This document shows positions 9,327 through 18,662 of a stretch of DNA of 60,496 nt, piece after piece. The stretch is from CAYLQA01 sp964385695. Lineage in GTDB: Bacteria; Desulfobacterota; Desulfobulbia; Desulfobulbales; Desulfurivibrionaceae. The position numbers and the translations under genes were made by a program. The stretch is taken from NCBI GenBank assembly GCA_964385695.1, contig CAYLQA010000014.1, positions 1 through 60,496 of the forward strand, in the 5' to 3' direction. The notes under the pieces are model-generated. The model did not search any database. It saw only the letters and a list, made by a program, of their open reading frames with translations, and was not told where the DNA came from. Positions within the stretch are counted from its first letter, which is position 1, and the number at the start of each line of letters is the position of its first letter.

Positions 9327-9352
9327 CCTCTGGCCCCCAAAACGACGGGATC

Positions 9353-10639
9353 ATGAGCGAACAAAACAGTGTCCCATCCCGCAAAACTATTTTTGCCTGG
9401 TGCCTTTATGACTGGGGCAACTCCGCCTTCACAACCCTGGTGGTGACCTTTGTCTACGGCACCTATTTTACCAAAGAGATTGCGCCGAACATCACCCGGG
9501 GCACCTTCCTCTGGTCGCAGGCCATCGGCCTGAGCGCCATTATTATCGCTCTGCTCGCACCGCTGCTGGGGGGTATGGCCGACAGAAGCAACAGCAAAAA
9601 ACCTTTCCTGATCATCGCCACCCTGATCTGCATTCTGGCCACCGCAGGCCTGACCTTTGTTGCGCCGGGCTCGGCCCATGCGCCGTTTTGGTCCCTGTTC
9701 ATCTTCGTTATTGCCAATGTGGCCTATGAGCTGGGCATTGTCTTCTACAATGCCTTTCTGCCGGATCTGGCCGACAAGGAGAACATTGGCCGCATCTCCG
9801 GCTATGGCTGGGGGCTGGGCTATGCCGGGGGAATCTTCTCCCTGCTCCTTGCCTTTGGCCTGCTGGTCCAAGATAACGCCCTGCTGCAGATCAGCAAGGT
9901 AGATGGCCTGCAGTACCGGGCCACCAATCTGCTGGTGGCTGGATGGTTTCTCCTCTTCAGCCTGCCGCTCTTCCTCTCTGCCCCGCGCGAGAAGAAACGC
10001 CCCCGCGGCACGATTGCCCCCCTGGCCGACTTCAAGAAAAAACTCGCCACCCTGCGGAGCTACCGGGAAACAGTCAAATTTCTCATCGCCCACCTCATCT
10101 ATAATGACGGGCTGGTCACCGTCTTTGCCTTTGGCGGCATCTATGCGGCAGGCACCTTTGGCATGAGCTTTCAGGAGGTAATCTGGTTCGGTATCGTCTT
10201 GAATATTGCCGCCGGCATCGGCGCCTTCTGCTTTGGTTTCATGGATGACCTCTACGGCGGCAAGAAGACGGTGCTCTTCAGCCTGGCGGCCCTCAGCGGG
10301 GGCACGCTTTTTGCCGTCTTTGCCCAGAGCAAGGAGGCCTTCTGGCTGGCGGGCATTATGATCGGCATTTTTACCGGCCCCACCCAGTCGGCCAGCCGCT
10401 CCCTGATGGCCAGATTTTCACCAAGCCGACAACGGGCGGAGTTTTTCGGCTTCTACACCCTGTCCGGCAAGCTGACCTCCTTTCTCGGCCCCATACTCCT
10501 GGGCCTGGTCACCGAACTCTGCCAGAGCCAGCGGGCCGGGGTCAGCACCATTCTCGTCTTTTTTCTCTGCGGCGGGCTGCTCCTGGCAGCGGTCGATGAA
10601 CAAAAGGGGATTGAGGCGGCAAGTCAAGCCGCCAGTTGA
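9353..10639 (+). CDS. MFS transporter, UMF1/Atg22-like family
   Basis: 428 residues with about twelve membrane helices. The N-terminal motif WCLYDWGNSAFTTLVVTFVY is the hallmark of the UMF1 (unknown major facilitator 1) family related to yeast vacuolar effluxer Atg22. The loop MADRSNSKKPFLI after helix 2 is the MFS motif A equivalent. Substrate is not known for bacterial members; yeast Atg22 exports amino acids from the vacuole. It is the last gene of a rightward set and faces purL across a REPIN repeat. Confidence 0.85.
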   Translation: MSEQNSVPSRKTIFAWCLYDWGNSAFTTLVVTFVYGTYFTKEIAPNITRGTFLWSQAIGLSAIIIALLAPLLGGMADRSNSKKPFLIIATLICILATAGLTFVAPGSAHAPFWSLFIFVIANVAYELGIVFYNAFLPDLADKENIGRISGYGWGLGYAGGIFSLLLAFGLLVQDNALLQISKVDGLQYRATNLLVAGWFLLFSLPLFLSAPREKKRPRGTIAPLADFKKKLATLRSYRETVKFLIAHLIYNDGLVTVFAFGGIYAAGTFGMSFQEVIWFGIVLNIAAGIGAFCFGFMDDLYGGKKTVLFSLAALSGGTLFAVFAQSKEAFWLAGIMIGIFTGPTQSASRSLMARFSPSRQRAEFFGFYTLSGKLTSFLGPILLGLVTELCQSQRAGVSTILVFFLCGGLLLAAVDEQKGIEAASQAAS

Positions 10640-10659
10640 AAAAATGCAATACGGGCCAG

Positions 10660-10729
10660 TGTAGGAGCGGCTTTAGCCGCGAAAGAAGGCTTCCGGACAT
10701 CTTTTATCGCGGCTAAAGCCGCTCCTACA
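10660..10729. repeat. REPIN-type repeat (two inverted REP units), copy 1
   Basis: Two 23-bp arms, 10660-10682 and 10707-10729, are perfect reverse complements. Each arm has the head GTAGGA followed by its own hairpin GCGGCT-TT-AGCCGC, the form of REP sequences mobilised by RAYT (TnpA-REP) transposases. It sits between two converging genes, where it may also act as a two-way terminator. No RAYT gene is in the window. A second, diverged REPIN lies at 54561-54611. Confidence 0.88.
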
Positions 10730-10810
10730 GGCTTCTGCCTCAAAGAATGGACAGGGAGGCGCAGACTCCGAAGCAGGTGCGGTCGAATCACCGCGATAAA
10801 CCGAAAAATA

Positions 10811-13800
10811 TTATTTCACACACCATTCATAGGCATTCTGGAACATCTTCAGCCAAGGGGAGACGGCCAAGCCTTTCATCTCCTCGGGCAGCCAGTGGCA
10901 TTGCCAGGGGAGGAAGGCGCGCTCTGGGTGGGGCATCATGGCGAGATGCCTGCCGTCCGGGGAGCAGAGTCCAGCCAGACCGCTTGGGGAACCGTTGGGG
11001 TTGAAGGGGTAGGCCTCTGTTGCATTACCTGCGTCATCCACATAGACCAGAGGGGTCAGTTGGTCAGCCACACATTGGTCTCGCATGGCCGGGGCAGGGA
11101 AGTTCAAAAGACCCTCGCCGTGATCCACGTGGATTCCAAAGGTGAGATCCTCCATGCCTTGAAGCATCATGGCCTTGCTCTGCTGGACCTTGACCGTGGT
11201 CCAGCGTGATTCAAAACGGCCAGAGACGTTGTGGACAAAGCGGGGTTGTTTTTCCGGCTCAATGCCCTGCCAGGGCACCCAGCCCAACAGGCCGAAGAGC
11301 TGGCAGCCGTTGCAGATACCCAGGGTGAAGGTGTCTTCCCGATTATAAAAATCCTGGAACATCTTTTTGAGCTTGTCGTTAAAGAGGATGGTGGCGGCCC
11401 AGCCCTTGGCTGATTCGGGCACGTCTGCGTAAGAAAAACCGCCCACTGCGGCCAGGCCGCGGAACTGATCCAGGTTGTCGATCTTGCCACTGAGCAGATC
11501 GGTCATGGCAATGTCCCAGGGCTCAAAACCTGCGGCATAAAAGGCATTGGTCATCTCGCGGTCCGAGTTGGAGCCTTCGTCGCGCAGGATGGCGACCTTG
11601 GGCTTATCTGCCTTGGCCATGATCTCCGGCGCCGTAGGCTTGGGCTCAAAACCGAGGTTGTAGGCCGGGCCCTGGCGGTCGTAGATATTTTTCTTTTCTT
11701 CCTCGGCGCAGGCAGGGTTCACCTGCAGCCTCTCAAGCTGGTAGCTGGTCTCCTCCCACCAGCCGCGGAGGAGTTTCATATCCTCATCCAAGACCGAAGC
11801 ACTGTTGTGGCTGATCTTTATCTGCTGCTCTTTGGTGCTTTTGCCAAGAACCACGCAAGGCACATCCTCTTTTGCAAGCACTGCCTCAACCGAGGCAAGT
11901 TGGTTCTCTGCACATTCCACAACCAGCCCCAACTCCTCGTTGAACAGTGTCTCCAGGGTGGCACCATCACCAGGAATCTCAAGATCCAGGCCGCAGTTGC
12001 CGCTGAATGCCATCTCCAAGAGGGTGGTAATCAGACCGCCGTCGCTGCGGTCATGGCCTGCCAGAATGAGGCCCTGATCGATAAGATCCTGCACGGCCAG
12101 AAAACCATGCTTGAGCAGGGCAGGATCATCCATATCCGGTGACTCGTTGCCCAGTTTGCCCAGAACCTGGGCCAGGGCCGTACCGCCCATGCGTTGCTTG
12201 CCGGCGCTTAAATCAATGTACAGCAAGGTGCTGCCCGGCTGTTTGATGTCCGGAGTGACCACCTTGTTGAGATCCGCCATGGCTCCGTACAGGGAGATAA
12301 CCAGCTCACGGGGGGACTTGACGATCTCCTCCTCCACCATGGTGGCCATGGACAGGCTGTCCTTGCCGCCGTCCACGGCAATGCCCACGGCAATCATGGC
12401 ATCGCACATGGCCTGGGCCGCATCGTACAGGGCCGCGCCCTCGCCTTCCAGCTTGGGAGCCCACATCCAGTTGGCAGAACATTTCACCTGCTCAAGATCA
12501 TCCACCTTGGCCCAGACCAGGTTGGTCAGGGATTCACCCACGGCCATTCTGGCCCCGGCAGCCGGATCGACCAGCATCTTGATGGGCTGCTCACCCACGG
12601 CCGTGGCTGCGCCGGACTTGGCCAGATGACTCTGGGCGATCACCGCCACATCGCTCACCGTAAGCTGCAAGGGGCCGCAGCATTGCTGCTGGACGATCAG
12701 ACCGGTTACGGCCCGATCCACCTTATTGGTCAAGAAACGCTTGGAACCGACCGAGACCAGGCGCAACACATCGTGCAGGGCCTCCTTTACGGAAATATCA
12801 GGCACAGCAAAGGGTGCCAGCTGCGAGTTGACCCGCCTGTCCTCAAAGGTCTTGATGGGCACATTGCCCAGAAGTTCGTTGATCTCGATATCCACCGGCG
12901 TGGAACCGTCCTGATTGTCGTGGACAATGAACCGCAGATCGCCGGTCACCTCGCCCAATACCTCGCAGGCCACCTTTTCCCGGGCGCAGATATTTTTAAA
13001 CTGCTCGATATTCTCCGGGCGGATCAAAAAGCCGTTGCGCTCCTGAAACTCGGCAACATAGATCTCCAGCACGCTCATGGTGGGGTCGCCCACACGGATA
13101 TTGCGGATCTCAATGCGGCCGCCGGACTTTTCCACCAGCTCTTTGAGTACATTGGCCGGGCCGCCTGCGCCCTGGTCGTGGATCACATCGATCAGGGTCT
13201 TGTCACCCATCTCGTTACAGGCCCGGATAACGCGGTTCATCTTCTGCTCCATCTCCGCATCGCCACGCTGGACCGCGTCAAAATCGAGTTCCTCGACATT
13301 CTCGCCCTGGAGCATACTGGAGGCAGCACCGCCGCCAAAGCCGACCCGGTAGGCAGGCCCGCCCACCTGGACGATGAGCATGCCCTTTTCCTCGGCCGCC
13401 TTCTCCGTATGCCGGGCATCGATCTGGCCGATACCGGCGGTGAACATGATGGGTTTGAGAAAGCCCCAACGCTCGCCATTATCAAGGCGCATATCAAAGG
13501 AGCGGGTAAAGCCCTGGATCATGGGCTCACCAAACTTATTGCCGTAATCCGAGGCACCGTTACTGGCCTCGATCTCAATGGTCAGACCACTGGCCAGGTT
13601 GCTCGGGCAGGGGTGCTTCTCCTCCCAGGGCAGGTCATAGCCGGGGATGTGGAGATTGGCCACACAATAGGCTGCCGTGCCAGCGCCCACAAATCCGCCC
13701 TTGCCGGTGCCCTGCACATCACGCAATCTGCCGCCGGTGCCGGTCTCGGCCCCAGGGAAGGGGGCAACACCGGTGGGAAAGTTATGGGTCTCTGCGGTAA

Positions 13801-14611
13801 GCAGCACATGGTACTGCACGTCTTTAGCGGTAAAGCCGCTTGGCTCGCCCGGTGTCTCCGGGGTGATGGTGTGAATTTTATGACCGGTTACGGCGCTGGA
13901 GTTGTCTTTAAAGGCGATCTCGCTGCCAACCGGGTGGGCGGTCAGGGTGGAGGTGACGAGCTCAAAGAGATTGTATTTCTGCTCCTCTCCATCGATGATC
14001 TGCTTGCCGCGAAAAAAGCCGTGGCGTGAATGCTCGGAGTTGGCATTGTTCAGATCCATGATCTCCACGATGGTGGGGTTGCGATCATGCTTTTTAACAA
14101 AATAATCGTAATAAAAATTACGGTCCCACTCATCCATTGAGATGCCGGGAATCTCAAGGAGCCCATCCGGGCCTTTGCCTTTAAGATCGATGTCATAGAC
14201 CGGCTCAGGCTTTACCCCGGTCTCAAAGGTGGTAAGCGGTGCGGGATAGGGGCACTCGGTCATGCGATCGTGCTTGGCTGCAACGAAAGCCTCTTTATCT
14301 TCGCCCGCAGGCACCAGATAACGGCGGGAACGCTCCACCCGTGTGACCTTATCAAGGCCGATGGCCTGGCAGATGGAAACCATGTTGGAGGACCAGGCCG
14401 TGGCAAAGTTCATGCGCGGACCCACCTCCACCACCTGCTCACCGGTGAGCATCGGGGCAAGGGCAACCGTATCCACCATAAAGCCATCGGCCAGGACCAG
14501 GCGCAGGTTGGTCAGCTCCGTCTCCGTCAAGGCGGAACTCGCCTCCAGGTTAAAGCAGTATTCTCTGGTTTCATCGATCTTACGGTAGAGCTGGCTGACT
14601 GTGGTTCCCAT
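10811..14611 (-). CDS. purL: Phosphoribosylformylglycinamidine synthase, single-chain
   Basis: 1266 residues, the long form typical of gammaproteobacteria (about 1290). It converts FGAR, ATP and glutamine to FGAM in the fourth step of purine synthesis in the cytoplasm. Visible in order: N-terminal domain, the ATP-binding AIRS-like halves (LLTAETHNFPTGVAPFPGAETG), a second AIRS pair (DGGKDSLSMAT), and a C-terminal class I glutaminase with nucleophile Cys in LGICNGCQLFGLLGW and the His-Glu pair in MMPHPERAFLPWQ. The start at 14611 is preceded by AGGAACGG. A strong long shadow frame on the opposite strand was disregarded. The gene is a monocistronic leftward unit. Confidence 0.97.
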   Translation of the reverse strand: MGTTVSQLYRKIDETREYCFNLEASSALTETELTNLRLVLADGFMVDTVALAPMLTGEQVVEVGPRMNFATAWSSNMVSICQAIGLDKVTRVERSRRYLVPAGEDKEAFVAAKHDRMTECPYPAPLTTFETGVKPEPVYDIDLKGKGPDGLLEIPGISMDEWDRNFYYDYFVKKHDRNPTIVEIMDLNNANSEHSRHGFFRGKQIIDGEEQKYNLFELVTSTLTAHPVGSEIAFKDNSSAVTGHKIHTITPETPGEPSGFTAKDVQYHVLLTAETHNFPTGVAPFPGAETGTGGRLRDVQGTGKGGFVGAGTAAYCVANLHIPGYDLPWEEKHPCPSNLASGLTIEIEASNGASDYGNKFGEPMIQGFTRSFDMRLDNGERWGFLKPIMFTAGIGQIDARHTEKAAEEKGMLIVQVGGPAYRVGFGGGAASSMLQGENVEELDFDAVQRGDAEMEQKMNRVIRACNEMGDKTLIDVIHDQGAGGPANVLKELVEKSGGRIEIRNIRVGDPTMSVLEIYVAEFQERNGFLIRPENIEQFKNICAREKVACEVLGEVTGDLRFIVHDNQDGSTPVDIEINELLGNVPIKTFEDRRVNSQLAPFAVPDISVKEALHDVLRLVSVGSKRFLTNKVDRAVTGLIVQQQCCGPLQLTVSDVAVIAQSHLAKSGAATAVGEQPIKMLVDPAAGARMAVGESLTNLVWAKVDDLEQVKCSANWMWAPKLEGEGAALYDAAQAMCDAMIAVGIAVDGGKDSLSMATMVEEEIVKSPRELVISLYGAMADLNKVVTPDIKQPGSTLLYIDLSAGKQRMGGTALAQVLGKLGNESPDMDDPALLKHGFLAVQDLIDQGLILAGHDRSDGGLITTLLEMAFSGNCGLDLEIPGDGATLETLFNEELGLVVECAENQLASVEAVLAKEDVPCVVLGKSTKEQQIKISHNSASVLDEDMKLLRGWWEETSYQLERLQVNPACAEEEKKNIYDRQGPAYNLGFEPKPTAPEIMAKADKPKVAILRDEGSNSDREMTNAFYAAGFEPWDIAMTDLLSGKIDNLDQFRGLAAVGGFSYADVPESAKGWAATILFNDKLKKMFQDFYNREDTFTLGICNGCQLFGLLGWVPWQGIEPEKQPRFVHNVSGRFESRWTTVKVQQSKAMMLQGMEDLTFGIHVDHGEGLLNFPAPAMRDQCVADQLTPLVYVDDAGNATEAYPFNPNGSPSGLAGLCSPDGRHLAMMPHPERAFLPWQCHWLPEEMKGLAVSPWLKMFQNAYEWCVK

Positions 14612-15065
14612 TATCCGTTCCTGTGGTGTGAAAGATATTTTTTAACGCAGGTAAGGGAGTGAAACGACACTCCGAGGGCGCAAAGTCGCAAAAAACTTAA
14701 AAAATCTGTCTGTTATCATCGCGCCGTGGCGTCTTTGCGTTATGTTTACAATTTCAACAAAAACAGGTCTCTTCTTATCATTAATGCGCGTTTTTTTCCG
14801 CAGAAAATTCCCCCCGCCTCCAAAAAAGAATCCCCTTCAACCGGGAAGACTCACGCGAGAGAATTTCCAGCCGCAACAAACAACAAAAACTCCTGCCTGA
14901 TCACCCCATTGGCAGCTTATTTTCGTGCCTGATTTTTTTGAGACTCAAGCCTGTACCCCACCTGAGCCATTCCTTAAACAACATGCCCCGGCTGCCGGCG
15001 ATGCTTACTATTACTATAAGAAGGAAGTTATTATTAACAATTCAGCAGAAAAAGGGGGCGAGAAC
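14612..15065. other. Intergenic region, 454 bp, with a degenerate inverted repeat
   Basis: No convincing gene. GGGCGCAAAGTCGCA (14676-14690) and GGCGTCTTTGCGTTA (14728-14742) are imperfect reverse complements of a type common as dispersed repeats in this group. The rest is AT-rich and probably carries the promoters of divergent purL and the zinc-ribbon gene. Confidence 0.5.
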
Positions 15066-15290
15066 ATGACAACCACAAGACAATCAACGACAAGACTGCA
15101 ATGCCCCGAATGCAGAATGGAACTGCTGCCGCAAGGCGCCAGTGAGCAAATGACACATGTAACCTGTTGTCATTGCGGGCGGGAAATTTTCATGGATAAA
15201 AACCGCTATGAAAGGGTTGAGTGCCCGAAATGCGAAGATGTCGTCACAGGGAAAAGGGACGTTAACCTTGGCGAATGCTGCTGTCCGTAA
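15066..15290 (+). CDS. Small cysteine-rich zinc-ribbon protein
   Basis: 74 residues starting MTTTRQSTTRLQC; this start is chosen over an upstream in-frame one because GGGGGCG precedes it and the upstream part is low-complexity. Cysteine pairs occur as CPEC, CCHC, CPKC and a terminal CCCP, enough for two zinc ribbons. It is related in appearance to short metal-binding proteins that bind nucleic acids or serve as rubredoxin-like modules, but I do not recognise the family. A four-codon frame (MKSK, 15313-15327) behind an excellent Shine-Dalgarno (CGGAGG) and a terminator follow immediately, so it is probably transcribed alone. Confidence 0.7.
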   Translation: MTTTRQSTTRLQCPECRMELLPQGASEQMTHVTCCHCGREIFMDKNRYERVECPKCEDVVTGKRDVNLGECCCP

Positions 15291-15328
15291 CCACGATTAA
15301 ACGGAGGATAAAATGAAATCCAAATAAG

Positions 15329-15355
15329 AACAGCGGACCTCTGGCCCGCTGTTTT
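15329..15355 (+). terminator. Hairpin terminator after the zinc-ribbon gene
   Basis: AACAGCGG pairs with CCGCTGTT and is followed by TT; just before it stands a four-codon reading frame with a strong ribosome-binding site at 15313-15327. The combination resembles a degraded downstream gene start or a short leader. Confidence 0.65.
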
Positions 15356-15494
15356 AGTATAAACCCAAGCCATTTTCCCCACCCGAATGCAAACCGAACC
15401 ACGAGGTTGGAACAGAGTATGTACAGCCGGCTGACCATGCGTTTTTAGTCCTGCCCCTTTGCCGATTTTATTTTCATCGGCTATGATAGCGGGC

Positions 15495-16496
15495 ATGCAA
15501 ACTCACACGGATCTGATAGGTTTTTCTGAGATTATCGGCCAGGAAAAGGCCAAGGAGATGCTCAAGAGAACGGTGCGCCAGCAGAAGATGGCCCATGCCT
15601 TTCTCTTCCGCGGTCCGTTCGGGGTGGGCAAAAAGACTGTGGCCCACAGCTTTGCCGCCTATATCAACTGCCAGACCCCGCAGAATGAGGAACCTTGCGG
15701 CTCCTGCCCATCCTGTGTCAAATTCCGCTCCGGCAACCACCCTGATTTTATGCGCATCGAGCCGGAAGGCACGGCGATCAAGATCAGCCAGGTACGGGAA
15801 CTCAAAAAGACCCTGGCCTTTCCTCCCTTTGAGGCGCGTTTTCGCACGGTGCTCCTCACAGAGATGCACACCATGCGCCGGGAGGCGGCAAACAGCCTCT
15901 TAAAGACCCTGGAGGAACCGCCCGAGGGCACGGTACTCATCCTGACCGGTGATGAGGCCAGCGACATCCTCCCCACCATTATCTCCCGCTGCCAGGTGAT
16001 CCCCTTCTTTGCTCTACCCTATGCTGAGGTGGCCCAAAGACTCGCGACCGAGGCCGAGGTAGAGGCCGATGATGCGGCCACCCTGGCCGCTGTTGCCGAA
16101 GGGAGCCTGGGCCGCGCCAAAATGCTGGCAAAAAAGGATCTGCTCTCCTTGCGCCGGGAGGTCATTGAGGCGCTCATGGACCACGAGCCCCATACCGCAC
16201 CGGCTATCCAAGCAGTTTATGAGTTGGCGGAACAAACCACCAAGCTCAAGGAGGACCTGCCCGAGCTTTTGGAGTTGCTCAAGACCTGGTTCCACGACCT
16301 GGTTTTGTATCTCAACGGGGCCGGGACAAAGATAATCAACCACGACCTCATCCCAACCCTGCAAGCCGCGACCAATCGCTGGAATTTGCAGCAACTTGCC
16401 GAAAAAATCGAGCTTATCGGCACCGCCCAAAAACAGCTGAACAGAAACTGCAACCGCAGCCATGTCTGTGAAGTACTCCTCTTTGCCCTGCTCTAA
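15495..16496 (+). CDS. holB: DNA polymerase III subunit delta'
   Basis: 333 residues from ATG 15495 (an alternative ATG is at 15483). The clamp-loader AAA+ fold is seen: IIGQEKAKEML near the N-terminus, P-loop FRGPFGVGKKTVA, a zinc-binding CxxC pair (CQTPQNEEPCGSCPSC), and EEPPEGTVLILTGDE with sensor region IISRCQVIPF. Delta' works with gamma/tau and delta to load the sliding clamp at the replication fork. The glycine-lysine of the P-loop is intact, although many delta' proteins have lost ATPase activity. In related genomes holB is followed by ricT and metG; here pyk and a small membrane gene lie in between. Confidence 0.92.
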   Translation: MQTHTDLIGFSEIIGQEKAKEMLKRTVRQQKMAHAFLFRGPFGVGKKTVAHSFAAYINCQTPQNEEPCGSCPSCVKFRSGNHPDFMRIEPEGTAIKISQVRELKKTLAFPPFEARFRTVLLTEMHTMRREAANSLLKTLEEPPEGTVLILTGDEASDILPTIISRCQVIPFFALPYAEVAQRLATEAEVEADDAATLAAVAEGSLGRAKMLAKKDLLSLRREVIEALMDHEPHTAPAIQAVYELAEQTTKLKEDLPELLELLKTWFHDLVLYLNGAGTKIINHDLIPTLQAATNRWNLQQLAEKIELIGTAQKQLNRNCNRSHVCEVLLFALL

Positions 16497-16504
16497 GGGC
16501 ATCA

Positions 16505-16526
16505 GGCCCAACCTATAAGTTGGGCC
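16505..16526. terminator. Bidirectional hairpin between holB and a convergent gene
   Basis: GGCCCAAC and GTTGGGCC flank CTATAA. The hairpin contains the last codon of the leftward gene ending at 16513 and can serve both transcripts; no T run is present, so efficiency is uncertain. Confidence 0.5.
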
Positions 16527-16740
16527 AGGCCTGTTTGGCGATCCAGACAAGGACCATTATAAGCAGGATAAAGGTTGTATCGCCGGAGGTGCGAAGCGCA
16601 TTGAATGCCTGTAAAAGACTGTTGTTTTCTTTAAATTGCTCTCTGGCCTGAATGTATTTGCGGGCAGCCCATACCCGAAGCACAACGGCAATAACCAGAA
16701 AAATCATTACAATTATCATCTGCGTCCAGGCAGTACTCAT
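16513..16740 (-). CDS. Small membrane protein of unknown function
   Basis: 75 residues. Two hydrophobic helices (about 8-26 and 56-70) flank a charged central segment rich in Gln, Arg and Asn (RKYIQAREQFKENNSLLQAF). GGAAG lies seven bases before the ATG at 16740. I do not recognise a family. The gene is alone on the reverse strand between holB and pyk. Confidence 0.65.
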   Translation of the reverse strand: MSTAWTQMIIVMIFLVIAVVLRVWAARKYIQAREQFKENNSLLQAFNALRTSGDTTFILLIMVLVWIAKQAWPNL

Positions 16741-17018
16741 ATATCTTCCTCAGTAGTTTTTAATGACATGCAGCAAGGGGCATGTGCGTCTTTCCATACA
16801 AACTAGCAAGAGTTTGAATTTTGATACAGGAAAAAGGTACTGATCAGCAGCCGCTCTCCCCAAAGCCTCTCCAGCGCAGCACTTGCCAAGCACACTGACA
16901 AAAAAGGTCATCCCTGAACCTAACAAACAACAATACTCATTTCACTGTCATAATATCCGCGACTGTGCCTATAATATGGCATCCCAAAGACGGTTCAAAT
17001 CACAAGGAACCATGAGCG

Positions 17019-18419
17019 ATGCGGAAAACAAAAATCCTCTGCACCATCGGTCCCACCACCGCACAGTTCGACATGCTGAAACAGCTTGTGGAAAGAGGCA
17101 TGAATGTCGCACGCCTCAATATGTCCCACGGCTCTCTCGACTGGCATCTGAAGGTCATTCAAAGCATCAAAAGAATCAATAAAAAAATGGGCTCGCCCAC
17201 TGCCATCCTGCTGGATACCAGGGGGCCGGAGGTGCGCAGCGGGGATGTGGCGCGGGATCTCTTTTTGACAAAGGGCGATGCGCTGACTCTCACCATCAGG
17301 CGCCAGGCAGAACTGGAACCCTATTGCGTCGAGGTCAGCCACGACGGCTTTGTCAATGAGGTGGAAACCGGAGACATCGTTCTGGTCGACGGCGGCATGA
17401 TAAGCTTGGAGGTGCAAAGCATGACCGAAACGGATGTCCTGTGTGAATGCCTGGATGACGGGGTTTTAACCTCGCGGCGCCACATCAATATCCGCGGCAA
17501 GAGCGCTGATCTGCCATCCATCACCGACAAGGACTGGCAGGATATCAACTTCGGCATTGAAAACAGTGTGGATTTTATCGCCCTTTCCTTTGTCCGGGGG
17601 GCCTCGATCATCTCGGAGTTGCAGGAGTATCTACAAAAAAAGCAAGCGGCCATGGACATCATTGCCAAGATCGAAAGCGCCGAGGCCATCCCCCAACTCG
17701 ATGAGATTATCCATGCAGCGGACGGCATCATGATCGCCCGCGGTGATCTGGGTGCTGAGCTCCCCTATGAAGATGTACCTTTGCTGCAAGATGAGATGAT
17801 TCGCAAGTGCAGGGCAGTGGGCAAGCCCGTGGTGGTGGCCACCCATATGCTTGAATCAATGATTGTCAATCCCACCCCGACCCGGGCCGAGGTCACGGAT
17901 ATCAGCCATGCGGTATTGCAGGGCACCGATGCCATCATGCTTTCCGGCGAGACCGCCACAGGCAAGCATCCGCTCAAGGCCCTTGAGACCATGGATGCGG
18001 TGGCCAGGCGCATGGAAAAACAGATGGGACTCGACAAAACAGTGCGGGTCCAGGTCACCAGCAATCCCAAGGAGGAGATTGCCAGAAGCGCCGCCATCCT
18101 CAACAACAACCTCCAGGCGGTGGGCACCCTGGTCATTACCAGGAGGGGCCTGATGGCTGTGCTCCTCTCCCGCTGCCGCCCCTCATCACCGATTTTCGCC
18201 TTTACCAACACCACCCACGTGCGGCGCAGGCTCGGTATCCACTGGGGGATTCATGCCTTTCGCATCAAGTTTTCAAAGGACCCGGAGGTCTCCATCCAGC
18301 GCGCCATTGAAAAATTAGAACGCAAGAAAATCATCCATCCTGGGGACCGGGTTATCGTGCTGTCGGATATTTTGGCCGGGGGCAAATTTGTCGAGACCGT
18401 ACAGGTTCGGATCATCTGA
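17019..18419 (+). CDS. pyk: Pyruvate kinase
   Basis: 466 residues, standard for bacterial type enzymes. Converts phosphoenolpyruvate and ADP to pyruvate and ATP. Motifs: RKTKILCTIGPTT at the start, NMSHGSLDWH (substrate/K+ binding), ILLDTRGPEVR, the catalytic lysine region DIIAKIESAEAI, metal-binding GIMIARGDLGAELP, and VATHMLESMI with RAEVTDI. The C-terminal domain is present but short. AAGGA lies 12 bases before ATG 17019. A candidate -10 TATAAT is at 16970-16975 with only a poor -35. It is a single-gene unit separated by 240 bp from ricT. Confidence 0.95.
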   Translation: MRKTKILCTIGPTTAQFDMLKQLVERGMNVARLNMSHGSLDWHLKVIQSIKRINKKMGSPTAILLDTRGPEVRSGDVARDLFLTKGDALTLTIRRQAELEPYCVEVSHDGFVNEVETGDIVLVDGGMISLEVQSMTETDVLCECLDDGVLTSRRHINIRGKSADLPSITDKDWQDINFGIENSVDFIALSFVRGASIISELQEYLQKKQAAMDIIAKIESAEAIPQLDEIIHAADGIMIARGDLGAELPYEDVPLLQDEMIRKCRAVGKPVVVATHMLESMIVNPTPTRAEVTDISHAVLQGTDAIMLSGETATGKHPLKALETMDAVARRMEKQMGLDKTVRVQVTSNPKEEIARSAAILNNNLQAVGTLVITRRGLMAVLLSRCRPSSPIFAFTNTTHVRRRLGIHWGIHAFRIKFSKDPEVSIQRAIEKLERKKIIHPGDRVIVLSDILAGGKFVETVQVRII

Positions 18420-18662
18420 ACGACAGCATGCCGCAGTGACGACACGGACTGAATTCCTCCCCTTTTATGCCACCTGAAATGCAGAAAAAAACACAAAGCA
18501 GATGCCGGTGACAATTTGCATTCAAGCTCCGGCCTGCGAAGTACTTTTCTTTACCCTGCTTTAATGGTATTGTTGGCGGATTACTCCTTTATTGATTTAA
18601 TGAGGCAAGTCAGGTGATCTGGGAGGGAGTTCTTCCTGTTGCCAAGGGCTTGATTACTATAG

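Noticed and set aside
9272..10093. 273-residue reverse frame
   Set aside because: Gln/Gly/Glu-rich shadow of the UMF1 transporter gene.
12626..14029. 467-residue open frame on the forward strand
   Set aside because: It lies wholly antisense to purL, whose motifs are certain, and its translation has no family pattern.
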